Positions 33,528 through 41,538 of a stretch of 41,553 bases of DNA are shown one piece after another (position 1 is the stretch's first letter; each line of letters begins with the position of its first letter). Both the position numbers and the translations under genes were made by a program. This stretch comes from Treponema sp. (GTDB lineage Bacteria; Spirochaetota; Spirochaetia; Treponematales; Treponemataceae), in contig JAGCTZ010000212.1 of NCBI GenBank assembly GCA_017963165.1, forward strand, positions 1-41,553, in the 5' to 3' direction. The notes under the pieces are model-generated. The model worked only from the letters and a program-made list of their open reading frames with translations, was not told the origin of the DNA and did not search any database.

Positions 33528-36035
33528 CTATCTTTCCATATTAAATGACACTGTTCTTAAGATATCACCAAATACACCTGCAGCAGTAACGCCTGCACCT
33601 GCACCATAACCGCGAACAGTAAGTGGAATCGGTTGGTAGCGCTCTGTGTAGAATACAAATGCGTTTTCTCCACCCTTTACGCTGTACAATGGATCATCCT
33701 GTCCAACTTCCATCATACCTACACTAACCTTACCATCTTTAATTGTTGCACCCATACGAAGAACCTTGCCCTTCTTTTTAAGGTCAGCAATCTTCTTTGC
33801 AAAGTAATCATCAACCTCAGGAAGTTTTTTCAAGAATTCTTCAACAGTTCCGCTTGAATCAAAACTGTCTGGGAATACCTTGTACATTTCAATATCAGTA
33901 AGTTCAATGTCGTAACCAGATTCGCGGGCAATAATAAGTCCCTTGCGGGCAACATCCATTCCGTTCAAATCATCGCGTGGATCAGGTTCTGTATATTTAA
34001 GCTCTCTTGCTTCGAGCACAGCCTTGCTGAATGGAGTGCCTTCATCAAGCTTACCAAAAATATAAGAAAGAGAACCAGACATAATTCCGTTAAAGTGATC
34101 AAGCTTATCACCAGATTTATAAAGGTTCTGCAAAGTATCAATAATTGGAAGACCTGCACCAACGTTTGTTTCATAAAGGAAACGTCTGTGCATTTTATTT
34201 GCAACACGGCGAAGCTCATGATAAAACTTAATGTCCATAGAGTTTGCGCGCTTGTTTGGAGTTGCAATACTCATTCCTGCATTAAGGATATCAAGATAAC
34301 GCTCCGGCAAATCATAGCTTGCAGTACAATCTACGAATACAGGATTAAGAGGCTTTTTCTCGCGTACAAATTTAATAATATCATCAACGTTCTGATTTGA
34401 ATTGAACGGGAACATCGGCTTTTTCATCTGTTCGCGCCAATCACTAAGATCAAGGCCATCTTCGTTCAAAATCATACCATCAATAGTTGTAATACACAGA
34501 ACCTTAATATCTACGTTTTCCTTAAGAAGCTTTTCGCGCTGCTCGTGAATCTGGTCGATCATAGTTCCACCAATTGTTCCGGCACCAAAGGCAAAAACTT
34601 CTATAGTCTGTGCTGTATGGAAGAAGAACTGATGAACTGCGCGTACAGCTGTATCTGCATATTCATTAACAATAACTGCAGAAATACAACGCTCACTTGA
34701 CCCCTGTGCAATTGCAAGAATATTAATATCCTGACTCGAAAGAGCATTAAGGAATTTTCCTGCAACACCACGGTTAGCAATCATACCGTCGCCTACAACA
34801 CTTACGATTGCACAATCCTTGCGTACATCAATAGGATCAATAAGCTTTTCACGGATTTCAAGTTCAAACTTAGCTTCAAGAGAATCTTTAACTGCATCGG
34901 CTTCTACATCGCGGACACAGAAAGAAATTGTATATTCCGAAGAAGATTGAGTAATCAAAAGAATAGATGAACCGGCAGCAGAAACAGCAGAGAAAATCTT
35001 GCTTGCCATTCCAGTGCGGCCTCTCATAAGGGAACCACCAACACTTATCATTGAAACGTGTTTAAGAGAAGAAATACCACAGATACTTGATTTACCGTGG
35101 CGGCTTTCAAAAGGTCCCTTACCAATTCGGGTACCTCGTGCACTAGGATTATGGCTGTTCAAACTCCAGGCTTCTATGCCTTTTGACTGAAGCGGTGCAA
35201 TTGTCTTTGGATGAAGAACCTTTGAACCAAAGAAGGAAAGTTCCATTGCTTCTTCATAAGACATATCATCAACAAGGATTGCATCTTTAACAACACGAGG
35301 ATCGGCAGTATAAACACCGTCAACATCTGTCCAGAATTCAACACGCTTTACACGAAGTGCTGCACCAATAATTGCAGCAGAAAAATCTGAACCATTGCGG
35401 CCAAGCAGCCCCATTACAGGCTTTGAACCGGTTCCACCAGTCCAGGTACAGATAAAGCCGGGGAATAAAAGGATTCTAGTTTGAGTTGGAGAAGCTCCAT
35501 CACGGAACGGAGCACAAGCTTCGTTACAGGCAGAATAATCAGCTTCTCCCTCTTTTTGATTGCCTGTAGTAAATACGAATTTGCGGGAATCAAGGAAAAT
35601 AACGCTCTGCTTTTTTGCGAGCAATACGTTTTCCATAATAGGAGACGAAAGAAGTTCTCCCATACCCATTATACGGCAGTGTACAGTATCAGGACATTCG
35701 CCGAAGGAAACACAGCCTGCAAGGAGTTTTTCGAGTTCTATAAAATTCGGCTCTAAGCGGGTCATCACTTTTTCAGCATCAAAACCAGGAAGCTTTGATT
35801 GTAATTCAAGACAAATTTCGTTGTGAGTATTACGAATATCACTCACATAATTTGTTCCCGAAATACCTGAAACACAAGCATCAATAGCTGCCTGCAGTGT
35901 ATTAGAAATACCTGCAACGGCACTTACAACAACACTAAGTCTGTCTTCTTTTGCACGGTTAATAATAATGTCTGCAGAAGACAGGATACGTCTGGCATTT
36001 GCCATAGACGTTCCACCAAATTTTAAAGTAATCAT
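33528..36035 (-). CDS. thrA: Bifunctional aspartate kinase / homoserine dehydrogenase
   Basis: An 835-residue fusion catalysing the first and third steps from aspartate to threonine and methionine. The kinase domain begins MITLKFGGTSMANARRIL and contains GRNGSDFSAAIIGAALR and EFWTDVDGVYTADPR; two ACT domains follow (ISVGGSLMRGRTGMASKIFS, AIVSVVGDGMIANRGVAGKF); homoserine dehydrogenase occupies about 480-835 (VFAFGAGTIGGTMIDQI, GIMSGSLSYIFGKLDEGTPF, EPDPRDDLNGMDVARKG). The size matches E. coli ThrA. I chose the ATG at 36035: AAGGTGG lies six bases before it and conservation begins there. The frame stays open to 36149, but that extension translates a palindromic repeat. The operon continues into ilvN. 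Confidence 0.95.
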   Translation of the reverse strand: MITLKFGGTSMANARRILSSADIIINRAKEDRLSVVVSAVAGISNTLQAAIDACVSGISGTNYVSDIRNTHNEICLELQSKLPGFDAEKVMTRLEPNFIELEKLLAGCVSFGECPDTVHCRIMGMGELLSSPIMENVLLAKKQSVIFLDSRKFVFTTGNQKEGEADYSACNEACAPFRDGASPTQTRILLFPGFICTWTGGTGSKPVMGLLGRNGSDFSAAIIGAALRVKRVEFWTDVDGVYTADPRVVKDAILVDDMSYEEAMELSFFGSKVLHPKTIAPLQSKGIEAWSLNSHNPSARGTRIGKGPFESRHGKSSICGISSLKHVSMISVGGSLMRGRTGMASKIFSAVSAAGSSILLITQSSSEYTISFCVRDVEADAVKDSLEAKFELEIREKLIDPIDVRKDCAIVSVVGDGMIANRGVAGKFLNALSSQDINILAIAQGSSERCISAVIVNEYADTAVRAVHQFFFHTAQTIEVFAFGAGTIGGTMIDQIHEQREKLLKENVDIKVLCITTIDGMILNEDGLDLSDWREQMKKPMFPFNSNQNVDDIIKFVREKKPLNPVFVDCTASYDLPERYLDILNAGMSIATPNKRANSMDIKFYHELRRVANKMHRRFLYETNVGAGLPIIDTLQNLYKSGDKLDHFNGIMSGSLSYIFGKLDEGTPFSKAVLEARELKYTEPDPRDDLNGMDVARKGLIIARESGYDIELTDIEMYKVFPDSFDSSGTVEEFLKKLPEVDDYFAKKIADLKKKGKVLRMGATIKDGKVSVGMMEVGQDDPLYSVKGGENAFVFYTERYQPIPLTVRGYGAGAGVTAAGVFGDILRTVSFNMER

Positions 36036-36087
36036 AAAAACCACCTTGCCAAAGTCCGCAATTTCCCCAGCATCCTGAGCGAGCGAA

Positions 36088-36167
36088 GAAGCATTTGTCA
36101 TTATCGGGCTTGACCCGATAATCTCATAACAGATTGCCGTGTCAAGCACGGCAATGACAACTGCTTC
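36088..36167. repeat. 80-bp three-stem palindromic element with complementary loops
   Basis: Outer arms GAAGCATTTGTCAT (36088-36101) and ATGACAACTGCTTC (36154-36167) pair with two mismatches. Inside are two perfect nine-bp hairpins: ATTATCGGG-CTTGA-CCCGATAAT (36100-36122) and ATTGCCGTG-TCAAG-CACGGCAAT (36133-36155). The loops CTTGA and TCAAG are exact reverse complements. It lies between efp and thrA and could be a miniature inverted-repeat element. Confidence 0.7.
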
Positions 36168-36227
36168 TTGTCGGAAATCAGCTATGTATTTTAATATTTT
36201 AGAATGTCTTCAATTTGTTTAATTGTA

Positions 36228-36797
36228 TTAGTCTTTTGCTCTTTCGAGGAATGAACCGTCGCGTGTATCAATAACGATTTTGTCGTCTGTATTGATGAAC
36301 AATGGAACGCGAACTTCGATTCCTGTATCAAGTGTAGCAGGCTTCATAGATTTACCTGATGTATCACCCTTAACACCTGGTTCGCAGTAAGTTACCTGAC
36401 GTGTAACACGAACTGGAAGATCAATACCTACAGGAGAGCCTTCGTAGAATGTAAGGTTGATTTCAAGGTCATCATCTGGAGTAATATATCCAGCATAGTC
36501 GCCAAGATCATCCTTTGAAAGTTCAAACTGTTCGTATGTATCCTGATCCATGAATACAAATGTGTCACCGTCAACATAAGAAAGTTTTGTAACGTGTGAT
36601 TCAAGATCTACTTCGTCAAACTTTTCTCCGGCATCAATACCAAGATCCATTGTAGAATTAGTAACAAGGTTCTTAACACGAAGGCTTGTTACCATGCCGG
36701 CGCGTCCTGAACGCTGTCCAAGCATCTTCTGAACGATAAGAGGAGCTCCTTCATACATAAAAGCAGTTCCAACTTTTAACTGTGATGTCATTAACAT
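36228..36797 (-). CDS. efp: Translation elongation factor P
   Basis: A 189-residue three-domain elongation factor that helps ribosomes through polyproline stretches. Domain 1 carries the modification loop QRSGRAGMV with Arg32 at its tip; EF-Ps modified by lysylation have Lys here, whereas those with Arg32 are rhamnosylated by EarP, whose gene lies directly upstream. The C-terminal signature is present in modified form (GDTSGKSMKPATLDTGIEVRVPLFIN). GAGG lies nine bases before the ATG at 36797; an internal ATG two codons on would be too far from it. The 34-base gap to earP suggests co-transcription. Confidence 0.95.
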   Translation of the reverse strand: MLMTSQLKVGTAFMYEGAPLIVQKMLGQRSGRAGMVTSLRVKNLVTNSTMDLGIDAGEKFDEVDLESHVTKLSYVDGDTFVFMDQDTYEQFELSKDDLGDYAGYITPDDDLEINLTFYEGSPVGIDLPVRVTRQVTYCEPGVKGDTSGKSMKPATLDTGIEVRVPLFINTDDKIVIDTRDGSFLERAKD

Positions 36798-36831
36798 AAT
36801 ATAAAACCTCTAATTATAAAATTGCAAAAAT

Positions 36832-37932
36832 TTATTCATATATTATAGCGATTTTTTTAATGAATGTCATTAAGTTAGCGCAAAGGTCACCGTTTTTTCT
36901 AAGTGATTCGGCAAAATCCTGGAATGATGGAACAAGACACGGGACAGAGAGAAGAAAATTTGTATAAGCATTATCGAAGGATTCTTCACCATTAATTGCC
37001 AGCCATGTCTTCGCCACAACTTCAAAATCCTGCGGCGGAAAATGAGGACGCATCCGTTCCAGAAGTGCACGGACTTTTACAAGCTGATATTCTTCGCTCT
37101 GTGGATATGCCTGCCATATAAACGGAATTCCGCTTAAACAAGCCCGGCTCATGCTTTCTTCTCCACGAATTATAAGAACACTGCACTGCTTCATCATCTG
37201 GTCCCATTTGGTTTGAGACATATATGGAAGTTCAATTATTTGTGGTCCCTGAGTTTTGTCGAAGGACTGCGCTTGTCGAAGGGCTCTGAGCATAGACTCC
37301 TTTCCCCTTCCCTGTGCAACTAAAACTTTTCTTTTGGCAGTACATTCATTAAGTGAAGCCGCAAGCTCTGCCCAGTCATTTTCATAAGTAAAAACTAAGA
37401 TATCACCGTTTTCATTATATACAGGTAATTCAACCCATTCATCATCAATTATCAGTCCACCAGTACACTCTGTAAAGCCAGGCATAAAATTAACCTTCTG
37501 CACACGTGCACTTCTTGTTAAAGATTTAAGACAATGAAAATCCTCCGCATATTTTTCTGCAGTAAGATAATCAATCATAATTATATGAACTGTACGGGTT
37601 AGTTTTTGTTCAAAAAGAATCTGCTCCATCCATTCGGGCCGTCCACATTGAAAGCATTCAAGAATAATTTCAAGCCGCTCACCGTCATTCTTTGAAAATT
37701 CGCTGAAACATAATTCATTATCGTTCCACAAAAAAACTTCTACGTCTTCTACAGTCTGCACAGATTTTGTTGTATCGACACTTGGATTAATTTTCGAAAA
37801 CGAAACTAAATCATCTACAACGAGGCATATTTTAAATTTATTCTGGATTTTTGAAAGGCGTCTGCACATTCTCCAGGCAACGCCAATGTCACCAAAGTTA
37901 TCTACAACCTTACAAAGAACTGTGATATACAT
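36832..37932 (-). CDS. earP: EF-P arginine rhamnosyltransferase EarP, with in-frame repeat insertion
   Basis: A 366-residue GT-B glycosyltransferase that transfers rhamnose from dTDP-rhamnose to Arg32 of EF-P. The hallmark VVDNFGDIGVAWRMCRRL (with Asp11 and Asp15, matching the catalytic Asp pair of Pseudomonas EarP) opens the protein, and IIRGEESMSRACLSGIPFIW with AYPQSEEYQL forms the nucleotide-sugar site near 270. Residues about 215-230 (RALRQAQSFDKTQGPQ) are encoded by two copies of the TTGTCGAAGG palindromic repeat and break an otherwise conserved region just before ELPYMSQTKWDQ. The active site is intact. The gene starts ten bases after the stop of the upstream gene and has no clear ribosome site, so translation may be coupled. 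Confidence 0.9.
   Translation of the reverse strand: MYITVLCKVVDNFGDIGVAWRMCRRLSKIQNKFKICLVVDDLVSFSKINPSVDTTKSVQTVEDVEVFLWNDNELCFSEFSKNDGERLEIILECFQCGRPEWMEQILFEQKLTRTVHIIMIDYLTAEKYAEDFHCLKSLTRSARVQKVNFMPGFTECTGGLIIDDEWVELPVYNENGDILVFTYENDWAELAASLNECTAKRKVLVAQGRGKESMLRALRQAQSFDKTQGPQIIELPYMSQTKWDQMMKQCSVLIIRGEESMSRACLSGIPFIWQAYPQSEEYQLVKVRALLERMRPHFPPQDFEVVAKTWLAINGEESFDNAYTNFLLSVPCLVPSFQDFAESLRKNGDLCANLMTFIKKIAIIYE
37244..37290. repeat. Double TTGTCGAAG repeat within earP
   Basis: GGTCCCTGAGTTTTGTCGAA (37244-37263) is followed by a second copy, GCGCTTGTCGAAGGG (from about 37269), closing with CTCTGAG. Both halves belong to the same palindromic family as 5013, 5850, 29104 and 40717. The block is read through in frame. 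Confidence 0.7.
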
Positions 37933-37941
37933 TTTTTACGA

Positions 37942-38427
37942 TTAATCTACCTGACTGTAAAGCCCGCTAAGTTCATCACGCCATTCGCTTGGTTTTTCGC
38001 GGTCTTCCCACTCAATGATTTTTTTAATTGTAAATTTTCTCTGGTCGCGTGGATTTTCGAAATAAAGAACTCCGAATCTTCCCTGACCGATATATGCAAT
38101 TTTTTCTTTTTCGCCAAGCTGTTCGTTTGCTTCTACTTCGTGAATAGCGCAATCAAAATGAATTGGTTCACCTGTTTTTCTGTCGCTTAAGGAGCTTGGA
38201 ATATCTGTTATTGGCTGTCCACATTTTGGACAAATTATTTCACGTGCTTTTATTTCCTGAATTGCCTTCTGGCGTTCGCGTTTTGATTCTTCGTTCTGAT
38301 ATAAAGTATGGTTAAATTGAAAGTTTTGATTTTGAGGCTGATTCTGAGACTGGTTTTGATTTTTTCCCTGTTGATTATTTTTCTGACCGTTCCAATTTGA
38401 ATGTTTTTTGTTACGTCGTCTGTCCAT
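37942..38427 (-). CDS. Unknown protein with Asn/Gln-rich start and a CxxC zinc motif
   Basis: A 161-residue protein. The first 45 residues are low-complexity and rich in Asn, Gln and Lys; then come an alpha-helical basic stretch (ESKRERQKAIQEIKA), a zinc-knuckle-like EIICPKCGQPITD, and a HFDCAIHEVE segment that may complete a Cys/His metal site. The C-terminal half (IAYIGQGRFGVLYFENPRD, FTIKKIIEWED) looks like a small folded domain. It sits in the operon between the small gene at 38429 and earP; the ribosome site overlaps the upstream stop (AGGAATAATATG). I do not know its function. Confidence 0.65.
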   Translation of the reverse strand: MDRRRNKKHSNWNGQKNNQQGKNQNQSQNQPQNQNFQFNHTLYQNEESKRERQKAIQEIKAREIICPKCGQPITDIPSSLSDRKTGEPIHFDCAIHEVEANEQLGEKEKIAYIGQGRFGVLYFENPRDQRKFTIKKIIEWEDREKPSEWRDELSGLYSQVD

Positions 38428-38428
38428 A

Positions 38429-38629
38429 TTATTCCTGCAACTTCAACTCCTCAGGATTTTCCACAAGCTTGCGGCTGATTACCATAGCAATGCGTTGAAT
38501 AGCACTATCCAGATATTCCTGAGTATAAATCTTTTTCCTTAATTCTAAAAGACGTGGTGACAACGTTTTTTCGCTGGTTTTTTCCAGCACCATTGTTGTT
38601 GTCGCCGTTGAAATTCCACCCGAAATCAT
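38429..38629 (-). CDS. Small helical protein in the flagella-linked cluster
   Basis: A 66-residue protein. Its start overlaps the yraN stop (TTATGA) and its stop lies one base before the next ATG, so it is embedded in the operon. The C-terminal half (LRKKIYTQEYLDSAIQRIAMVISRKLVE) has the helical spacing of the sigma-28-binding part of FlgM anti-sigma factors, a weak resemblance that fits the flagellar neighbours but is unproven. No signal peptide is seen. Confidence 0.6.
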   Translation of the reverse strand: MISGGISTATTTMVLEKTSEKTLSPRLLELRKKIYTQEYLDSAIQRIAMVISRKLVENPEELKLQE

Positions 38630-38988
38630 AAAAGCTCCGTAAAAGCATTTTCAATATGATACACATCTGGTAAACCAGGCATATCAATAACTATTACATC
38701 ATATCTGACATAACTGTTACTATATTGTCGATGATTTAACAGAAAACGTTTAGAAGTTTTTACAATTCTTTGCAATTTCTGTTGATTTAACTCGTTTTGT
38801 AGAAGCTCCGGCGTGCCATTTGGCAGAGTTTTAACCTCTACAAACACAATTAAATCGTCTTTTGCTGCTATTATATCAATTTCTCCTGTTTTTGTCCGCC
38901 AGTTTCGGTCTAAAACAGAATATCCTTTTTCAATTAAATACTGAGTTGCCTTATCTTCGCCTTTGTTTCCGGTGATTTTTGTATTCAT
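38626..38988 (-). CDS. yraN: YraN (UPF0102) family endonuclease-like protein
   Basis: A 120-residue protein of the UPF0102/YraN family, a restriction-endonuclease-like fold. The key motif is present: GNKGEDKATQYLIEKGYSVL, then WRTKTGEIDIIAAKDDLIVFVEVK, containing the E-x(n)-D-x(n)-E-V-K nuclease core. Its biological role is not settled; it may act on DNA. GAGGATG lies about seven bases before the ATG, which overlaps the stop of the FlhB-like gene. Confidence 0.9.
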   Translation of the reverse strand: MNTKITGNKGEDKATQYLIEKGYSVLDRNWRTKTGEIDIIAAKDDLIVFVEVKTLPNGTPELLQNELNQQKLQRIVKTSKRFLLNHRQYSNSYVRYDVIVIDMPGLPDVYHIENAFTELL

Positions 38989-39257
38989 TTTTCAACATCC
39001 TCTTCTTTAAGAATAACGCTGAAAATCTGAGCAAGAATTTCCCAGGTTTGAGGTGGCACAAGGCTTCCTACCTGTATTTCTGATAAAAACTCTACAAGCG
39101 GAGTGTTTTCTTCTATTTTGATATCATTATTCTGAGCTTCTTCAATAATCCGTCTGGCAAGAAGTCCTTTTCCATTAGCAACAACAAAAGGAGCTTCGGC
39201 ACCCTGCGGATATTTTAATGCAACTGCTTTTTGTTCAGAAAGCGGAATACTTTTCAT
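38985..39257 (-). CDS. FlhB-like C-terminal domain protein (FlhX/YlqH type)
   Basis: A 90-residue stand-alone version of the cytoplasmic C-terminal domain of the flagellar export switch FlhB. Typical features are AVALKYPQGAEAPFVVANGKG and the following helix LLARRIIEEAQNNDIKI, then ENTPLVEFLSEIQVGSLVPP. It lacks the membrane part and the NPTH cleavage motif, as does Bacillus YlqH. Such proteins can substitute for the FlhB C-domain in hook-length switching. GGGGGTG precedes the ATG, which overlaps the stop of the upstream FliK-like gene. Confidence 0.85.
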   Translation of the reverse strand: MKSIPLSEQKAVALKYPQGAEAPFVVANGKGLLARRIIEEAQNNDIKIEENTPLVEFLSEIQVGSLVPPQTWEILAQIFSVILKEEDVEK

Positions 39258-40228
39258 ACTTCACCCCCAAAAGCAAAAAATTCTTCCTGAGCACAGGCTG
39301 TTCCTTCCAGAAATTCCGGTTCTACAAGCTCTATGTTGATTTCTTTCCCGCTGGCAGCAAGGCGCTGATCAAGAATATTTGCAATCCGCGAAAGCTCAAT
39401 TCCTTCTCCACTCATTTTGATATTACGGCAAAGCCCTTTTTCATATTCAAGGCTGAACAAATATCTGTGATTATTCGAAAGCCAGTTACAGTCTACATTC
39501 AGAAGCTTAAGCGCAGCAGTTTCATCAATAAAAAAACTAAGATTTCCTTTTGCAAACGTGCTTATATTTGAAACAATTTCATAAGGAAGAAACTGCCATG
39601 TATTCTTAATACTATTTATTTTATTTAATAGCGCGTATTCCTGCCCACGATTTTTCTGTGAATCGTCTTGATTATCATCCGGGTCATTTCCAAGCTCCTG
39701 CAAAAGAGAAAGCAATTCTTCTTCCGAAAAATCTATTCCTTTTTTAGCAAGAATTGCAACAAGTTCTGCAGCGCGTTTTTCTTTTCCTTTAAATTTTACA
39801 GAAAGATTATAGATTTTGGATAAAAGTTCAGGTTCCAGCTTCATATTAAGCTGTTTTAACTGCTGCATAAGATGATAAGAAAGATCGTCGGCATTAAGAC
39901 CAAGACTTTGAAGCAGAGACGCAAGTTGTTCGTTCTGAACTGCTTCCATTGTAAAAAAAGCGTTTTCTGCAATTTCACCGCTTTCATTTAAAGGAAAAAG
40001 CAGCACCTGACCATTTTGTGTAGAAATTGTTGCCTTAAAAGAAGTTCCAGGTGTCATGGGTGCTTTTGAATTAAGCATTATTCTGGCTCCGGCAACCGAG
40101 CCTTCATATTTTCCACAACCTTTGTCTGAAATAATACGGACGAGCACCTGACTGCCATCTTTAATTGGATAGCGGGAAATGCTCGTCCGTGAAATATGAC
40201 TTGTATGAACTACAAATCCAGGATTCAT
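39254..40228 (-). CDS. FliK/YlqG-like flagellar hook-length control-type protein
   Basis: A 324-residue protein without signal peptide. Sequence similarity is weak, but the position between rplS and the FlhB-like gene is that of Bacillus ylqG, which encodes a FliK-like protein. The segment LLKLLNVDC is not preserved as a family motif, but the order beta-rich N-domain (ISRYPIKDGSQVLVRIISDKG, ITLNSKAPMTPGTSF-like part), helical middle and a C-terminal domain with FFIDETAALKLLNVDC and RYLFSLEYEKG fits a hook-length control fold. Residues 195-215 are acidic and low-complexity (NDPDDNQDDSQKNRG). The ATG overlaps the rplS stop (TAATG). Confidence 0.5.
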   Translation of the reverse strand: MNPGFVVHTSHISRTSISRYPIKDGSQVLVRIISDKGCGKYEGSVAGARIMLNSKAPMTPGTSFKATISTQNGQVLLFPLNESGEIAENAFFTMEAVQNEQLASLLQSLGLNADDLSYHLMQQLKQLNMKLEPELLSKIYNLSVKFKGKEKRAAELVAILAKKGIDFSEEELLSLLQELGNDPDDNQDDSQKNRGQEYALLNKINSIKNTWQFLPYEIVSNISTFAKGNLSFFIDETAALKLLNVDCNWLSNNHRYLFSLEYEKGLCRNIKMSGEGIELSRIANILDQRLAASGKEINIELVEPEFLEGTACAQEEFFAFGGEV

Positions 40229-40683
40229 TATGCTTCTGTAGGTGTACCTTCAGCAGGAGCAGCATTTGCAGCAGCTTCCTTTGCCTTAGCAGCTTCGGCA
40301 GCACGTGCATTGCGTTCCTGCATAGCAGCAGTAACCTTTGCACCAACCAAAGTCTTAACCTTAGCTCCCTTACCTACCTTATCGCGGAGGTAGTAAAGCT
40401 TAGCGCGGCGTACTTTACCAGGGCGAACTACTTCAACCTTCTGGATACGTGGGCTGTTATATGGGAATACACGTTCAACACCTACACCGTAAGAAATCTT
40501 ACGTACAGTAAATGTCTTGCGGGCACCTTCATTCTTCTTGCAAAGAACAATTCCCTCATAAACCTGAATACGTTCAGTTTTACCTTCAACAATCTTGAAG
40601 AAAACTTTTACAGTATCACCAACATTAAAATCCTGAGCACCAGGACGTTTCTGTGTTTCTTCGATAGTTTTAATCAAATCCAT
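40228..40683 (-). CDS. rplS: 50S ribosomal protein L19
   Basis: A 151-residue L19. The family core covers residues 1-115: [60 protein letters not shown] and [19 protein letters not shown]19 sits at the 30S-50S interface. The last 35 residues form an Ala/Glu-rich extension ([20 protein letters not shown]) absent from E. coli L19 (115 residues). The ribosome site GGAG lies eight bases ahead. It follows trmD, as in most bacteria. Confidence 0.97.
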   Translation of the reverse strand: MDLIKTIEETQKRPGAQDFNVGDTVKVFFKIVEGKTERIQVYEGIVLCKKNEGARKTFTVRKISYGVGVERVFPYNSPRIQKVEVVRPGKVRRAKLYYLRDKVGKGAKVKTLVGAKVTAAMQERNARAAEAAKAKEAAANAAPAEGTPTEA

Positions 40684-40716
40684 GATAAATCTCCACGGAA
40701 CAATTTCATTCTAAGC

Positions 40717-40746
40717 GGTTCCTGAGCTTGTCGAAGGACAGGGACC
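40717..40746. repeat. CCTGAGCTTGTCGAAGG palindromic repeat between trmD and rplS
   Basis: GGTTCCTG (40717-40724) and CAGGGACC (40739-40746) pair around AGCTTGTCGAAGGA, the best intergenic copy of this family. It occupies the 72-base space between two genes of one operon and would form a hairpin in the shared mRNA. Confidence 0.7.
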
Positions 40747-40755
40747 CCAACCATT

Positions 40756-41538
40756 TCATTTTGTTCCATTTTTTTTCGACCGTTTCTTTTTTTCCTTTTT
40801 AAGAAATACGGTTTCAGTAATTTCCTCAATCATCTTTTCGGCTTCATCAGAAAGCTGACCTTTGGCACGTGCTGCCGCAATCATATCGGGCCTGTTTGCC
40901 ATAGTTTTCATCAGCCGCTTTTTAAGCCGCCACTTTCGGATTTCCTCGTGATTTCCACTCAGTAAAACTGAAGGAACCTTCATACCCTTCCATTCTTCCG
41001 GATGAGTATACTGCGGGTATTCCAAAAGCCCGTCACAATAACTTTCTTCTTCAAGCGATTCGTGATTGATAACTCCATCTACAAGTCTGTAAACAGTATC
41101 AATTACAACTGTTGCTGCAACTTCACCAGAAGACATTACATAGTCTCCAATTGAAAGTTCAAGATCAACATACGAATCAATAACTCTCTGGTCAATACCT
41201 TCGTATCTTCCACAGATAAAAACAAGTTCGTCTTTGTGACTAAGTTCTTCGGCAACCTTTTGTGTAAGCTGCTTGCCGCTTGGAGTAACGTAAATAACAT
41301 ACTTCTTACGGGCATTCACACTATCAAGTGCCTTTCCAAGGGGTTCTGGCATCATAAGCTGGCCAGCGCCACCTCCGTACGTTCCGTCATCACAGGTATG
41401 GTGTTTATCAGTAGCATAATCTCTGATGTTCACCAGATCGTAAGCAATAATTTCCTTTTCTACCGCTTTGGCCATGATTGAGTTTTCAAAAAAAGCCTTA
41501 ACGATATCTGGAAATAAGGTCAGCACAGTAAATTTCAT
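40756..41538 (-). CDS. trmD: tRNA (guanine-N1-)-methyltransferase
   Basis: A 260-residue SPOUT methyltransferase making m1G37 in tRNAs for Leu, Pro and Arg, which prevents frameshifts. Signatures are FTVLTLFPDIVKAFFENSIM, DDGTYGGGAGQLMMPEPLGK, FICGRYEGIDQRVIDSYVD and LSIGDYVMSSGEVA, the last two forming the trefoil knot that binds AdoMet. The C-terminal tail is very Lys-rich (KKEKKKRSKKNG). GGAG lies nine bases ahead of the ATG. It leads an rplS-containing operon. Confidence 0.97.
   Translation of the reverse strand: MKFTVLTLFPDIVKAFFENSIMAKAVEKEIIAYDLVNIRDYATDKHHTCDDGTYGGGAGQLMMPEPLGKALDSVNARKKYVIYVTPSGKQLTQKVAEELSHKDELVFICGRYEGIDQRVIDSYVDLELSIGDYVMSSGEVAATVVIDTVYRLVDGVINHESLEEESYCDGLLEYPQYTHPEEWKGMKVPSVLLSGNHEEIRKWRLKKRLMKTMANRPDMIAAARAKGQLSDEAEKMIEEITETVFLKKEKKKRSKKNGTK

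Noticed and set aside
36036..36149. N-terminal extension of ThrA
   Set aside because: The extension translates the palindromic element at 36088-36167; conserved sequence begins at MITLKFGGTSM, which has its own ribosome site.
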